Origin: Phycisphaeraceae bacterium
GTDB lineage: Bacteria; Planctomycetota; Phycisphaerae; Phycisphaerales; UBA1924
DNA: 64,000 bases
Direction of reading: 5' to 3'
Assembly (NCBI GenBank): GCA_019454185.1
Contig: CP075368.1
Location: forward strand, 372,001 to 436,000
The position numbers and the translations under genes were made by a program. Position 1 is the stretch's first letter; each line of letters opens with the position of its first letter. This document shows, piece after piece, positions 19,671 to 28,173 of this stretch. A model generated the notes under the pieces. That model searched no databases and was not told the origin of the DNA. It saw nothing but the letters and a program-made list of their open reading frames with translations.

Positions 19671-21518
19671 TCAGCGCTTGGGGCGGAGCATGAGGGTTTG
19701 GCCCCGGTAGCCGTCGGGCGTGGGGCGGAGTTCGGTGACGGTGTCGCCGATGTGCTCGGTGATGAGTTCGGGAGGCGGGAGGAGGCGAGCCCAGTCGCGC
19801 TGGGTAGAGCCGCGGGCTTCGCGGATCTGCTGCTTGAACTCTTCGTCGATGTCGAGTGCATCGAGTTGGGCATCGGCGATCTTGTCCTGGTTCTGCAAGG
19901 ACCAAATCGTGTACCGGATTGCTCTCTCTGTGTCCTGGTACTGGTTGAGGACGGCGTCGCCACGGAGCATGGTGACGGCGGATTTGAACTCCGGCTGGGC
20001 GTTGAGTTGATCATCGCCGGGCGCGCTGAGGCGGCGGAGGGCGTCTTCGACATCTGAGGTCTGGCCGATGAAGAGCCACTCGGGCGAGATGCCTCCTGTG
20101 ATGCCGAACATGTCCTGCTCGAAGATCTGGGTTCCCTGGAACTCTCTCACCTGGAGGCCGATCTGTGCGCCGAAGGCGGTGACGAGGTTGGTGAAGACGA
20201 GCGAGTCGGTGATGCGGATGGCGAAGAGGGCTTTCTGGCTATCCGGGCTGAGTGGCTGGGTGATTGTCTGTGCGATGTAGATGTCGGAACCGAGTGCCTC
20301 GATGATGGGGAGCGCGATGGGCTCGGCCTGTGCGAGTGCCATGCGGGCTTGTTCACGGGCATCTTCTGGGAGGGTCTCGATGACGCCTCGCGCGATGGCG
20401 GGGATGCGCGAGAAATCGACGACGATCTGCGAGATGGCGGAGACGTCAGCGGAGACGAATGAGGGGTTCTGGAATGCGGGTGTGCCGCGTGAGAGGAGGG
20501 AGAGGATTCCCTTTTTCTCGGGGACAAGGATGCCGCTGGTTGCCTCGGCCATTGCGGCGGGGGTGTCGAGGCGGATGCCGAAGCTCGTGGACTGGATCGA
20601 GAGGAGGCCGAGGGCGTCGAACATGATGGACATGTCGGGCGCGGTCTCGTCCCACTCGCGCTGCTGTGCGGTGGTGTTGGCGGCGAAGAGTTTCAAGGCA
20701 TCTCCGGCGCGGAAGAAGACGGTGGCTCCGGCATCGGCGGGGTGCTGGGCGAGACTCTTGATGTAGATGGTGTCTTCCGCGATGGAGGGCCTGCCGGCGT
20801 CGGCGGCGCGATCGATCGCAGCTTGAACGGAATCGAGCGAGTCGCCTGCGAGATAGGTTGAGCCGAGGCGGACGATGTGGATGGAGTATGCGCCGGATTC
20901 GGACTCGAAGGGCATCATCATGCCGACGCCGGGGAAATCGAAGTCTTCGAATTCGTCGTCGTTCGCGTCGTCGGCTTCGGCCTCGCGGATGATGGAGGTG
21001 ATGGTGTGCCCGCCGTGCGGGGTCTGGCGGATCTCTGCGCCGTGCTTGTCGGAGGCGAAATCGCAGACTTTCTCGATCAGGTCGGCGAACTTGTCGGCAT
21101 CGTCGCCGAAATCGGCGAGGAAGATGGCGTCGATATCGAGGTCGCCTTCGAGCGTGTTGATCTGTGAGGCGACGGCGTCGAGGGATTGGGTGAAGAACAT
21201 GGCCATGCCGATGCTGCCGCTGGGGTAGACCATGTCGTCTTTGGTGACGCCGAGTTCCTGGAGCATCTCGTCGAATCCGGATGCGGCGTCCTTTGCGAGA
21301 TCCTTGACGAGGGCCTGGACCTCGTTGGTGGCCCAGAGCGTCTTCATTCCGGTGCGATCGAACTGGGCCTTGAGTGCTGACCAGTCTTTGACGGAGACGA
21401 CGAGCATCGACTCGGAGGGCGCGACATCGGCGATGACGGGATCTGCGGCGTGGCAGAGGCCGGCGAGGAGCGTGAGAGAAGCGGCGGAGAGCAGGGCGGT
21501 CATGGAGGGGCGGCGCAT
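19671..21518 (-). CDS. secreted hypothetical protein
   Basis: Protein of 615 aa with a signal peptide (MRRPSMTALLSAASLTLLAG, LCHAAD). The mature part begins PVIADVAPSESMLVVSVKDW and continues with alternating beta-strand and acidic helical regions; an acidic loop EADDANDDEFEDFDFPG is notable. The style resembles DUF3352-type secreted proteins of planctomycetes, but the assignment is not secure. The start at 21518 has AGGAG 6 nt upstream. It lies 94 bp downstream of the trypsin-like protease on the same strand, so the two may be co-transcribed. Confidence 0.75.
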   Translation of the reverse strand: MRRPSMTALLSAASLTLLAGLCHAADPVIADVAPSESMLVVSVKDWSALKAQFDRTGMKTLWATNEVQALVKDLAKDAASGFDEMLQELGVTKDDMVYPSGSIGMAMFFTQSLDAVASQINTLEGDLDIDAIFLADFGDDADKFADLIEKVCDFASDKHGAEIRQTPHGGHTITSIIREAEADDANDDEFEDFDFPGVGMMMPFESESGAYSIHIVRLGSTYLAGDSLDSVQAAIDRAADAGRPSIAEDTIYIKSLAQHPADAGATVFFRAGDALKLFAANTTAQQREWDETAPDMSIMFDALGLLSIQSTSFGIRLDTPAAMAEATSGILVPEKKGILSLLSRGTPAFQNPSFVSADVSAISQIVVDFSRIPAIARGVIETLPEDAREQARMALAQAEPIALPIIEALGSDIYIAQTITQPLSPDSQKALFAIRITDSLVFTNLVTAFGAQIGLQVREFQGTQIFEQDMFGITGGISPEWLFIGQTSDVEDALRRLSAPGDDQLNAQPEFKSAVTMLRGDAVLNQYQDTERAIRYTIWSLQNQDKIADAQLDALDIDEEFKQQIREARGSTQRDWARLLPPPELITEHIGDTVTELRPTPDGYRGQTLMLRPKR

Positions 21519-21612
21519 CGGGTACTCCTGGTCTGCGCCTGGTTGCACGTGTCGGCGCGGATGGGGTCGGGTGTGTGGCGGGGGTTGCGGGCTGGGGTTG
21601 CGGCGGGCGTGA

Positions 21613-22626
21613 TCAGCGGTTGCCGGCGGTGCTGTCGTCGAGTCCGGGCGTCGGCCCGAAGTTTGTGCGAGCCGGGGGCGGGGCGTAGGAGAAGCCGGAG
21701 TTCGGATTCTCTTTGTCGTACGCGAACGCGTCGCGGTTGCGGATGAAATCGATGACGTAGCGAGCGGGAATGGCGAAGTTGAGCCCTTCGCCGAAGGGGA
21801 TGCCCATGTTGGTGACGCCGATGACCTCTCCGCGGTCGTTGAAGAGGGGTCCGCCGGAGTTGCCGGGGTTGATCTGTGTGTCGGTCTGGATGAAGGTGAG
21901 CCCCTCGAAGCTTCGCTGGGTCGTGGAGATGACGCCGCGGGAGAGGGTTCGCTCGAGGCCGAGCGGGTTGCCGATGGCGAAGACGGACTGCCCGGCGGCG
22001 AGTTCTTCACGCGACTGGATGTAGACGTGCTTGAAGGGCTTGCCGTCGGGGTGCTTCATTTTGATGAGGGCGAGGTCGGTGTGGTTGTTGACGGCGATGA
22101 TCTCGACATCTTCGACGAGGATGCGGCGGAGTTCTTTCTCGCCTTTTTCCCAGACGGTGCACTTGAGGCGGGATTCTTTCTGGATGACGTGGGCGTTCGT
22201 GATCGCGTAGCCGTCGGGGCTGATGATGAAGCCGGAGCCGAGGCCGGAGGGGGTTGAGACCTTGATGACGGCGTCGCCGAAGCGTTCGGCCTGCTCGCGC
22301 GGGGCGCGTTCGGGGAGGTCGAGGGCGACGTGGTAGAGGTCTTTGGCGGATGCCTCGGTCGCGAGTTCGTCGCGGCGAGCGCGGACGATCGAATCGATGC
22401 GAGAGCGGGGGATCTCTACGACGGAGTGGCCGAGATCGAGCCAGATCGTCTCGGCGGTTTCCTTGAGGATCGGGGCGGTGATGGAGCGTCCGTCGGTGAG
22501 GACGAGCGTGTCGCCGACGAGCCCGTCTTTGCCGGGTTGGTCGGCGGCGAAGGCGGGAGGCGAGGCGAGTGCGGCGGCGAGGGTGAATGCCGCGAGAAGC
22601 GTGGGAAGAGAGGGCGTCCGTTGCAT
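21613..22626 (-). CDS. secreted trypsin-like serine protease
   Basis: DegP/HtrA-type protease domain without PDZ domains, 337 aa. A signal peptide (MQRTPSLPTLLAAFTLAAAL, ending FAADQ) is followed by a small N-terminal domain (residues 35-90, LVLTDGRSITAPILKETAET). The catalytic triad is visible as H in AITNAHVI, D in NHTDLALIKM and S in INPGNSGGPLF. A Pro-rich tail ends the protein. With no PDZ domain it probably acts as a monomer or trimer without the usual substrate gating. The upstream gap of 109 bp separates it from the divergent FG-GAP gene. Confidence 0.88.
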   Translation of the reverse strand: MQRTPSLPTLLAAFTLAAALASPPAFAADQPGKDGLVGDTLVLTDGRSITAPILKETAETIWLDLGHSVVEIPRSRIDSIVRARRDELATEASAKDLYHVALDLPERAPREQAERFGDAVIKVSTPSGLGSGFIISPDGYAITNAHVIQKESRLKCTVWEKGEKELRRILVEDVEIIAVNNHTDLALIKMKHPDGKPFKHVYIQSREELAAGQSVFAIGNPLGLERTLSRGVISTTQRSFEGLTFIQTDTQINPGNSGGPLFNDRGEVIGVTNMGIPFGEGLNFAIPARYVIDFIRNRDAFAYDKENPNSGFSYAPPPARTNFGPTPGLDDSTAGNR

Positions 22627-22735
22627 CAGTGCGTTCTCCCGATTGGTCGCGGCTCGTTGGCTGAGCCACTACAGTGTATCGTGCGTGCGGGCCCTTCGGT
22701 TCGCACTTTGGTCCCGCCCGCAAAAGGGAGGCAGC

Positions 22736-25156
22736 ATGGGTTCGAGCGTACACCGTGCCAACGGATGGAGATCTGGTTCAGTGCAGGTGCGCGTGCTGGC
22801 TGCATCGGTAGCGGTGCTGCAGGCGGGCGTTGTGTGCAGCGGGCAACCGAGCGAGCCGATCGCGTCGTACTTCGGGTTCGATGCGCACCGGATCATCGTT
22901 GTCGGGAACGGGTGCGGGCCGGTGACGGTCGCGGACTTCAACGGCGATGGGCGGCCGGATATCGCGGTGGTGAACAACGGCAAGAGCCGGATCGAGATCC
23001 ACTACCTTCGTGCGACCGAGCGGAGCGTGGACGAGGCATCGCGGGCGTATCGCGTGAACGAGTTGCCTCCGAATCCGTGGTATGACTCGGTCAACATCAG
23101 TGTGTCGAACCGTGTCGGCGCGATTCGCGCGTTCGATGTGGACCGCGACGGTCGGATCGACCTGGTGTGTGCCGGGTCTTCACCGGCGGAGTTGTTTGTG
23201 CTTCGGCAGAATGACAAGGGGGAGTTCGAGATCGGGAACAGGAGAAGGGTTCGGGACCTGACGTCGAGCCAGTCTGCGCTGGTGATTGCGGATGTGGTGG
23301 GCAACGCGGATCCTGAGGTGATCGCGGTCGCCGGGGGGCGTGTGCAGGTCTTCCCGCTTTCGGCGCAGGGTGTGCTGGGCAACCCGATTGAGATGGGATC
23401 TTCGGGGCAGATTGTCGCGGTCTTTGCGGAGGACTTTGACGGGGACGGACGGATGGATGTGCTTGCGGCCGCGCCGGACGATGCGTCGCCGCTGCGGCTG
23501 TGGCTGCAGACCGAGGATCCTCGGCCTGCGGCGGGCGCGAGGGGGAGCAAGCAGGGGTTGCTGCCTTCGGAGCTGCGGTTTGAGATGCCGCCGTTGACGG
23601 AGGTTCAGCCGGTGAGGATTCCCGGGCGTGCGGGCGCGTCGATCGCGGTGATCGAGCGTGCATCGCGGCGGGTGGTGCTGTACGACGTGACGGCTTCGGA
23701 TATCGCAGAGCGTTCAAACGATGCGAGCGCGGAGCGGTCGTTGCAGGCGGCGGTCGGTGGCTTTGTGGATGGCGCGTCCAAGGGGCGGTCGGTGGCGATC
23801 GCGGATCTGAACGGGGATGGGCGGCTGGACATGCTGGCGACGGACTTTCGGGGGAATGCGATCGCGTTGCATGTGCAGGAGGGCGGTGTCGGCATGACTC
23901 CGGGGCGTCGCCAGCCGACGCTGAAGAATCCGAAGTCGATCGCGGTCGGATCGTGGGACGGCGCGGGCGCGCCGGAGGTGTTCGTTCTGTCTGAGGATGA
24001 GAAGACGGTGGGGGTCTCGCGATTCGATGCTGAGAGCGGAGGGATCGGCTTCCCTTCGCCGATCACGCTCGCGACGCCGGGATCGACGCCGCTGGCGATC
24101 GGGTATGCGGATCTCGGCTCGAGCGGTTCGCCCCGCCCGACGCTGGGTGTGATCGTGAAGGACAAGCGGGACCATGTGCTTGAGTTGCATCGTCCTTCGG
24201 GCGAGCCGATCTCGCTGGCGTTGAAGGGTGTGACTCGGCCGCCCCAGACGATCACGGCGGTTGATGCGGATCGTGACGGGCAGATGGATCTCCTGCTGCT
24301 GACGCCGGGCGAGCCCTTGATGATGGTTCGGAACGCGGGGGCGGAGCGTGCGGACGAGATGCAGCTGCTGACCAAGGACGAGATGAAGCAGTTCGGTCTG
24401 ATCCAGGCGGCGGGGCCGGACAACACGGCCCTTCTGGACATGAACGGGGACGGCAGCATCGAGTTGATCATCGCGGATCAGAACTTCGTGCGGGGTTGCG
24501 TGTACGACGCTGCCAGCGGGTGGCGCGTGGTGAAGCAGGTGAACGTACCGGACTCGGGCGCGGCGGCGACGTCGCTCGTCGGGGCGTCGATTCTCGGAAG
24601 CGGTGCAGAGGCGTCGATCGTGGTCTCTGACCGAGCCGGAGGGCGTCTATTGCGTCTGGCCAGGTCTGGCGAGACGTGGGAGATCGCGGACAACATCCGT
24701 GTGCTGGGCTTCCCGGTTGGTCCGATCTGGGCGGGCGCGTTCGGAGGAGATGGGCGTCCGGGGATTCTGGCGGTTGCTGAGGATGGGTACGCGCTGGTTG
24801 CGTTGCAGGGATCGCGGCCCGCGCTCGAGCAGGTGTCGGTGTTCCGCGCCGATAGCGAGACACGGCTTGAGCATGACATTGAGGTTGGTGATGTGAACGG
24901 GGACGGGTTCACCGATCTTGTGGTGCTGGATGCGCGGGAGCAGATGTGCATGATCCTGTCGCTGACGGCGTCGAGGCGGATCGTGCCCGCGACCGAGTTC
25001 AAGGTCTTCGAGTCCAGGTTGTTCATGCGGGGTGATGGGCGTCAGTACGAGCCGTCGGCCTCATGGGTCGGCGACCTGACGGGTGATGGTGCCCACGACA
25101 TCATGCTGACGGTGCATGATCGGCTGTTGATCTACCCGCAGATGCGGCGCAGGTGA
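22736..25156 (+). CDS. secreted FG-GAP/VCBS repeat protein
   Basis: Predicted secreted beta-propeller-type protein, 806 aa. After a signal-like region (VRVLAASVAVLQAGVVC) come at least eight calcium-binding FG-GAP/VCBS motifs: DFNGDGRPDIAVV, DVDRDGRIDLVC, DFDGDGRMDVLA, DLNGDGRLDMLA, DADRDGQMDLLL, DMNGDGSIELII, DVNGDGFTDLVV and DLTGDGAHDIML. Such proteins are abundant in planctomycetes and are thought to mediate adhesion or binding. GGGAGG lies 4 nt before the ATG at 22736, which fixes the start; the frame stays open further upstream but opposite the protease gene. Confidence 0.85.
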   Translation: MGSSVHRANGWRSGSVQVRVLAASVAVLQAGVVCSGQPSEPIASYFGFDAHRIIVVGNGCGPVTVADFNGDGRPDIAVVNNGKSRIEIHYLRATERSVDEASRAYRVNELPPNPWYDSVNISVSNRVGAIRAFDVDRDGRIDLVCAGSSPAELFVLRQNDKGEFEIGNRRRVRDLTSSQSALVIADVVGNADPEVIAVAGGRVQVFPLSAQGVLGNPIEMGSSGQIVAVFAEDFDGDGRMDVLAAAPDDASPLRLWLQTEDPRPAAGARGSKQGLLPSELRFEMPPLTEVQPVRIPGRAGASIAVIERASRRVVLYDVTASDIAERSNDASAERSLQAAVGGFVDGASKGRSVAIADLNGDGRLDMLATDFRGNAIALHVQEGGVGMTPGRRQPTLKNPKSIAVGSWDGAGAPEVFVLSEDEKTVGVSRFDAESGGIGFPSPITLATPGSTPLAIGYADLGSSGSPRPTLGVIVKDKRDHVLELHRPSGEPISLALKGVTRPPQTITAVDADRDGQMDLLLLTPGEPLMMVRNAGAERADEMQLLTKDEMKQFGLIQAAGPDNTALLDMNGDGSIELIIADQNFVRGCVYDAASGWRVVKQVNVPDSGAAATSLVGASILGSGAEASIVVSDRAGGRLLRLARSGETWEIADNIRVLGFPVGPIWAGAFGGDGRPGILAVAEDGYALVALQGSRPALEQVSVFRADSETRLEHDIEVGDVNGDGFTDLVVLDAREQMCMILSLTASRRIVPATEFKVFESRLFMRGDGRQYEPSASWVGDLTGDGAHDIMLTVHDRLLIYPQMRRR

Positions 25157-25181
25157 GGTGAGGCGGGACCTGTCGGTCTGT

Positions 25182-26054
25182 TCAGGCACCGCTCGGGTGC
25201 CAGATGGTCTTCATTTCGACGAAGGGCTCGATCCACCACGGGGACTCGCAGGCGGCGGCGTCGAGCCATGCGTCGTTGCTGAGCGAGCGGATCTGGACTC
25301 GCTTGAGGTTCTCGGCGGTTCCGGCGCGGAGTGACTCGGCGGCAACTGCGGAGAGTCCTGCGGCGTGCACGGCGTCGATGTCGCGGTGAGAGGCGATGGG
25401 TGGGATGAGTTCGGATCTGAGACCGGTGAGGATGTTGATCACGCCGCCGGGCACATCGCTGGTGGCGCAGACCTCTCCGAGCGCGGAGGCGACTGGCATG
25501 TTGGATTCTGCGCCGATGGCGACGATGGTGTTGCCGGCGCAGAGGGCTGGCGCGGCGAGCGAGATGAGCGAGAGGAGCGGGGCATCGTCCGAGGCGATGA
25601 CGGCGACAACGCCGACGGGCTCCGGCGAGGTGAAGTTGTAGTAGGGGCCGGAGACGGGGTTGTTGCAGCCGAGGACCTGGGCGTGCTTGTCGGCCCAGCC
25701 GGCGAAGGCGACGAGCCGGTCGATTGAGCAGGCAACTTCTGCGTCGGGGGAAATGGTTGGGTTGGATGTGCCCTTGAGGAGGTTCTTGAACTCGTCGCGG
25801 CGTGACTCGAGCATCTCGGCGAGACGGTAAAGGATCTGGCCTCGGTTGTACGCGGTTGCTGCGGTCCAGGAGGGGAGGGCGGCGCGTGCGGCTTCGACGG
25901 CGTCTCGCAGGTCCTTTCGAGAGGCGTGGCAAACGTGTGCGAGGGGTCTGCCATCGCCGTCGGTGACGGGGAGGGAGCGGCCGCTCTCGGTGCGGGGGAA
26001 CTTGCCGCCGATGAAGAGTTTGTACGTTTTGAGGACACCGAGGCGGTCGGTCAT
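25182..26054 (-). CDS. aldehyde dehydrogenase family protein lacking the catalytic domain
   Basis: Protein of 290 aa that matches the N-terminal and cofactor-binding part of aldehyde dehydrogenases: LKTYKLFIGGKFPRTESGRS, EVACSIDRLVAFAGWADKHA, SPEPVGVVAVIASDDAPLLS, PALCAGNTIVAIG and LGEVCATSDVPGGVINILTG. The catalytic Glu and Cys region is missing. It ends in WWIEPFVEMKTIWHPSGA, which resembles the far C-terminus of full-length enzymes, so the catalytic block seems deleted in frame rather than truncated. Short ALDH-like paralogues of this sort occur in other bacteria, usually beside a full-length copy, but none is present here. Probably not a dehydrogenase by itself. Confidence 0.8.
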   Translation of the reverse strand: MTDRLGVLKTYKLFIGGKFPRTESGRSLPVTDGDGRPLAHVCHASRKDLRDAVEAARAALPSWTAATAYNRGQILYRLAEMLESRRDEFKNLLKGTSNPTISPDAEVACSIDRLVAFAGWADKHAQVLGCNNPVSGPYYNFTSPEPVGVVAVIASDDAPLLSLISLAAPALCAGNTIVAIGAESNMPVASALGEVCATSDVPGGVINILTGLRSELIPPIASHRDIDAVHAAGLSAVAAESLRAGTAENLKRVQIRSLSNDAWLDAAACESPWWIEPFVEMKTIWHPSGA

Positions 26055-26190
26055 GTGGTGGTTCCCGGGTCGGGGGGCGTTGAGATTGAGAAGGGTACGT
26101 CTGCCGCGGGTCTGGGGGGCTGGTTGTACGCGAGCGAGCCGGGAGTGAGAGCGCGTCGGGGGTGCGGGAACTGGTAATCGCACGCAAGTG

Positions 26191-26355
26191 TTAGAGCAGT
26201 TTCAGTCCATTCGTAGCGTCCAGAGCTGGCTGCGACTTCGCGTGGCATTGTCGGCCTGTATCGGCGTATCACTGGGGATACGCCTGCTTCGGCCTCCGCG
26301 CCACGCTTGTCTCGCCGACGCTCCGGACGCTACGCCTGAACTTCAACCGCTCTAA
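26191..26355. mobile_element. 165-bp foldback/MITE-like element
   Basis: The ends are 31-bp inverted repeats, 25 of 31 identical: TTAGAGCAGTTTCAGTCCAT at 26191 and, read inward from 26355, TTAGAGCGGTTGAAGTTCAG; both continue to CGTAGCGTCC. The middle contains a perfect 8-bp hairpin (GGCGTATC 263-270 paired with GATACGCC 277-284, prefix 26). No coding capacity is apparent. A TA duplication is possible because the ends read TTA and TAA. It fills most of the gap between the ALDH-like and kinase-like genes. Confidence 0.7.
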
Positions 26356-27206
26356 TGCGAGCCGACGAGGGGATCGTGCTGGGGTGTGGGGTCGCCGTGC
26401 TTCTGGACGTGCTGCTCGGCACTGGAGAGCATGTCGCGTGACCAGGATTCTGCGTCGGCGGGGCCGACCATCTCGTGGGCGATGGCGTCGACGATGCGTT
26501 TCAGGAAGGTGTGCGGGATGGGGTGTCCGATGCCCGCGGGCTCGATCTGGAGCGATGCGATCATGCGTGCGAGCGCGTGAGCGCGTTCGGCGGGCTTGTA
26601 TGGCTGGATGGCGACTGCGTCGACGATCGAGATCCGGGCGACGGGGGGGCCGGCGGCGACCACCACGAGATTCGAGGGCTTGTGGTCGCGGTTGAACCTG
26701 CCGGACTTGATGATCTGGGCGATGCCGCGGCCGGTCTCGTATGCGATCGCACGGGATGGGGGTGATTCGGGATCTTCTTTGACGAGCCCCCTGGCGATCT
26801 GCCAGAGGAGTGTGTGTCCTGGGACGTATTCGGTGACGAGCGTGCGTACAGGGGCTCCGTCGCGGGAACCGGCGACGATGGCGACGCAGTTCGGTGCGGA
26901 GAGGCCGATGGAGCGGAGCCACTCAGAGCCGGACCACTGTCGTTCTTCGCGCCCGGATTGGCTGAGCGACTGCGCGAGGGCCTTGAGCCCTGAGGCCTGA
27001 CGCGTCTTGAGGACGAGGTCGCGGGAGAGGACCATGCTTCTGAGCACGGAGCTCTGCGGGGACTGTTTGAATACTTCGGCTCCGACGGCCCAGTCGCGGC
27101 CTGAGAAGACAGAGACCCAGCGGCTCTTTGCTTCGGCGGCATCTCCCTCGACGGCTTCGAGTCGCACGATGCGGATGGAGCGGTTCGGGGGGAGGAGCAT
27201 GTGCAT
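26352..27206 (-). CDS. lipopolysaccharide-kinase-like protein
   Basis: Protein-kinase-fold protein of 284 aa, close in style to WaaP/Kdo-kinase enzymes that phosphorylate LPS core sugars. The catalytic-loop motif is FNRDHKPSNLVVV (Asp in RDHKPSN) and the metal-binding Asp equivalent to DFG is in ISIVDAVAIQ. An earlier LVTEYVPGHTLLWQIARGL is the hinge region. The N-lobe Lys is likely in RDLVLKTRQ. The stop codon (TAG) lies inside the terminal repeat of the 165-bp element, so the native C-terminus may have been changed by its insertion. Start at 27206, leaderless type. Substrate unknown. Confidence 0.7.
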   Translation of the reverse strand: MHMLLPPNRSIRIVRLEAVEGDAAEAKSRWVSVFSGRDWAVGAEVFKQSPQSSVLRSMVLSRDLVLKTRQASGLKALAQSLSQSGREERQWSGSEWLRSIGLSAPNCVAIVAGSRDGAPVRTLVTEYVPGHTLLWQIARGLVKEDPESPPSRAIAYETGRGIAQIIKSGRFNRDHKPSNLVVVAAGPPVARISIVDAVAIQPYKPAERAHALARMIASLQIEPAGIGHPIPHTFLKRIVDAIAHEMVGPADAESWSRDMLSSAEQHVQKHGDPTPQHDPLVGSH

Positions 27207-27215
27207 GACTGTACG

Positions 27216-27221
27216 AGCGTA
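27216..27221 (-). promoter_or_regulatory. TACGCT -10 hexamer of the kinase-like gene
   Basis: On the minus strand TACGCT ends 9 nt before the ATG at 27206; no Shine-Dalgarno is present. Confidence 0.45.
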
Positions 27222-27275
27222 TCGGATCGCGTCGGGGTGTGGGTTCCGCGCTGGGCAGAGGGTGTGTCTCGCTGG

Positions 27276-28079
27276 TCAGGGGCGTCTTGCGGTGACGGCC
27301 CAGACGCGGTGGGGCACGTGGATGGGTGTGTCAGGGAAGCGGGCCTGCAGCATGGCGGCGAGGTCGGCATCGAACGAGGCGACACGGGCGGCGTCGAGAC
27401 TCGCGCCGACGCCGTTGCAGGTGCGCATCCGGCCTCGCCATTCTTCGTGGTTGAAGGGTTGTGGGTGCTCGAACGAGAACTGCTCAACTGAGACAAATCC
27501 GGCGTTTGGAAGGTCGTTCAGGGGGTTGATATGGACGCCGTGTCCGCCGGACATCGGCCAGTTGGGGTTGTGCCTCAGGATGAGTTCTTCGGTGGCGCGA
27601 GCGAGCTCGGAGCGATGGGGGAGGTAATCGAAGGAGGCGCAGACGATGAGGCCGCCGGGCCTGAGGATGCGCATGGCTTCCTGTGCGGCGCGGGGTCGAT
27701 CGAACCAGTGCCAGCATTGGAGGGCGAGGTAGAGGTCGATGGAGTGGTCGGGGAGGCCGGTTTCTTCGGCGCGAGCGGGGCGAGTCTGGATGGTGAGGGA
27801 GTGAGCGGTTGCGGCGCGTGCAAGCGCAACGAGTTGGTCTTGGGCAGGGTCGATGGCGGTGACGCGTGCTCCTCGGCGAGCGAAGGCGATGGCTCCCGCG
27901 CCGGTTCCCGCTCCGACGTCGATGGCTTGGGCATCCTGGAGTCGGTGGAGCGCGTCGATGCGGTCGTAGAGCGTGTCGGGGGGGCCGGGTCGGTAGCGTT
28001 CGTAGTCGAGCGTGACGCGTCCGAAGTCAACGCTTCGGGCGTATGCGGCGACGGCGGCGGTCTTGGTTTCGAGCGACAT
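27276..28079 (-). CDS. class I SAM-dependent methyltransferase
   Basis: Methyltransferase of 267 aa, methyltransf-11 type. The SAM-binding motif I is AIDVGAGTGAGAIAFARRGA, motif II is the acidic end of ARVTAIDPAQDQ, and later motifs are DLYLALQCWHWFDRPRAAQE and ILRPGGLIVCASFD. The C-terminal region (FEHPQPFNHEEWRGRMRTCN) resembles the SAM methyltransferases related to yeast trans-aconitate and Ybr-type enzymes; the acceptor cannot be told. It is divergent from the permease at 28174, with about 95 bp between, and 69 bp upstream of the kinase-like gene. Confidence 0.85.
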   Translation of the reverse strand: MSLETKTAAVAAYARSVDFGRVTLDYERYRPGPPDTLYDRIDALHRLQDAQAIDVGAGTGAGAIAFARRGARVTAIDPAQDQLVALARAATAHSLTIQTRPARAEETGLPDHSIDLYLALQCWHWFDRPRAAQEAMRILRPGGLIVCASFDYLPHRSELARATEELILRHNPNWPMSGGHGVHINPLNDLPNAGFVSVEQFSFEHPQPFNHEEWRGRMRTCNGVGASLDAARVASFDADLAAMLQARFPDTPIHVPHRVWAVTARRP

Positions 28080-28159
28080 GCCGCATTGTTCGCAGGTGGG
28101 GAGGGTTGCGGGATTCAGCGCGGCCTTGCTCGGTCAGGACCTTGCGGGGGTGTCGTCCA

Positions 28160-28165
28160 TACACT
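28160..28165 (+). promoter_or_regulatory. TACACT -10 hexamer of the permease gene
   Basis: TACACT ends 8 nt before the GTG start at 28174; there is no Shine-Dalgarno. Confidence 0.45.
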
Positions 28166-28173
28166 CGACACCT

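Noticed and set aside
26269..26922. Arg/Pro-rich protein on the minus strand overlapping the kinase-like gene
   Set aside because: Open only because of high GC; it has no domain, and its composition is typical of an antisense frame.
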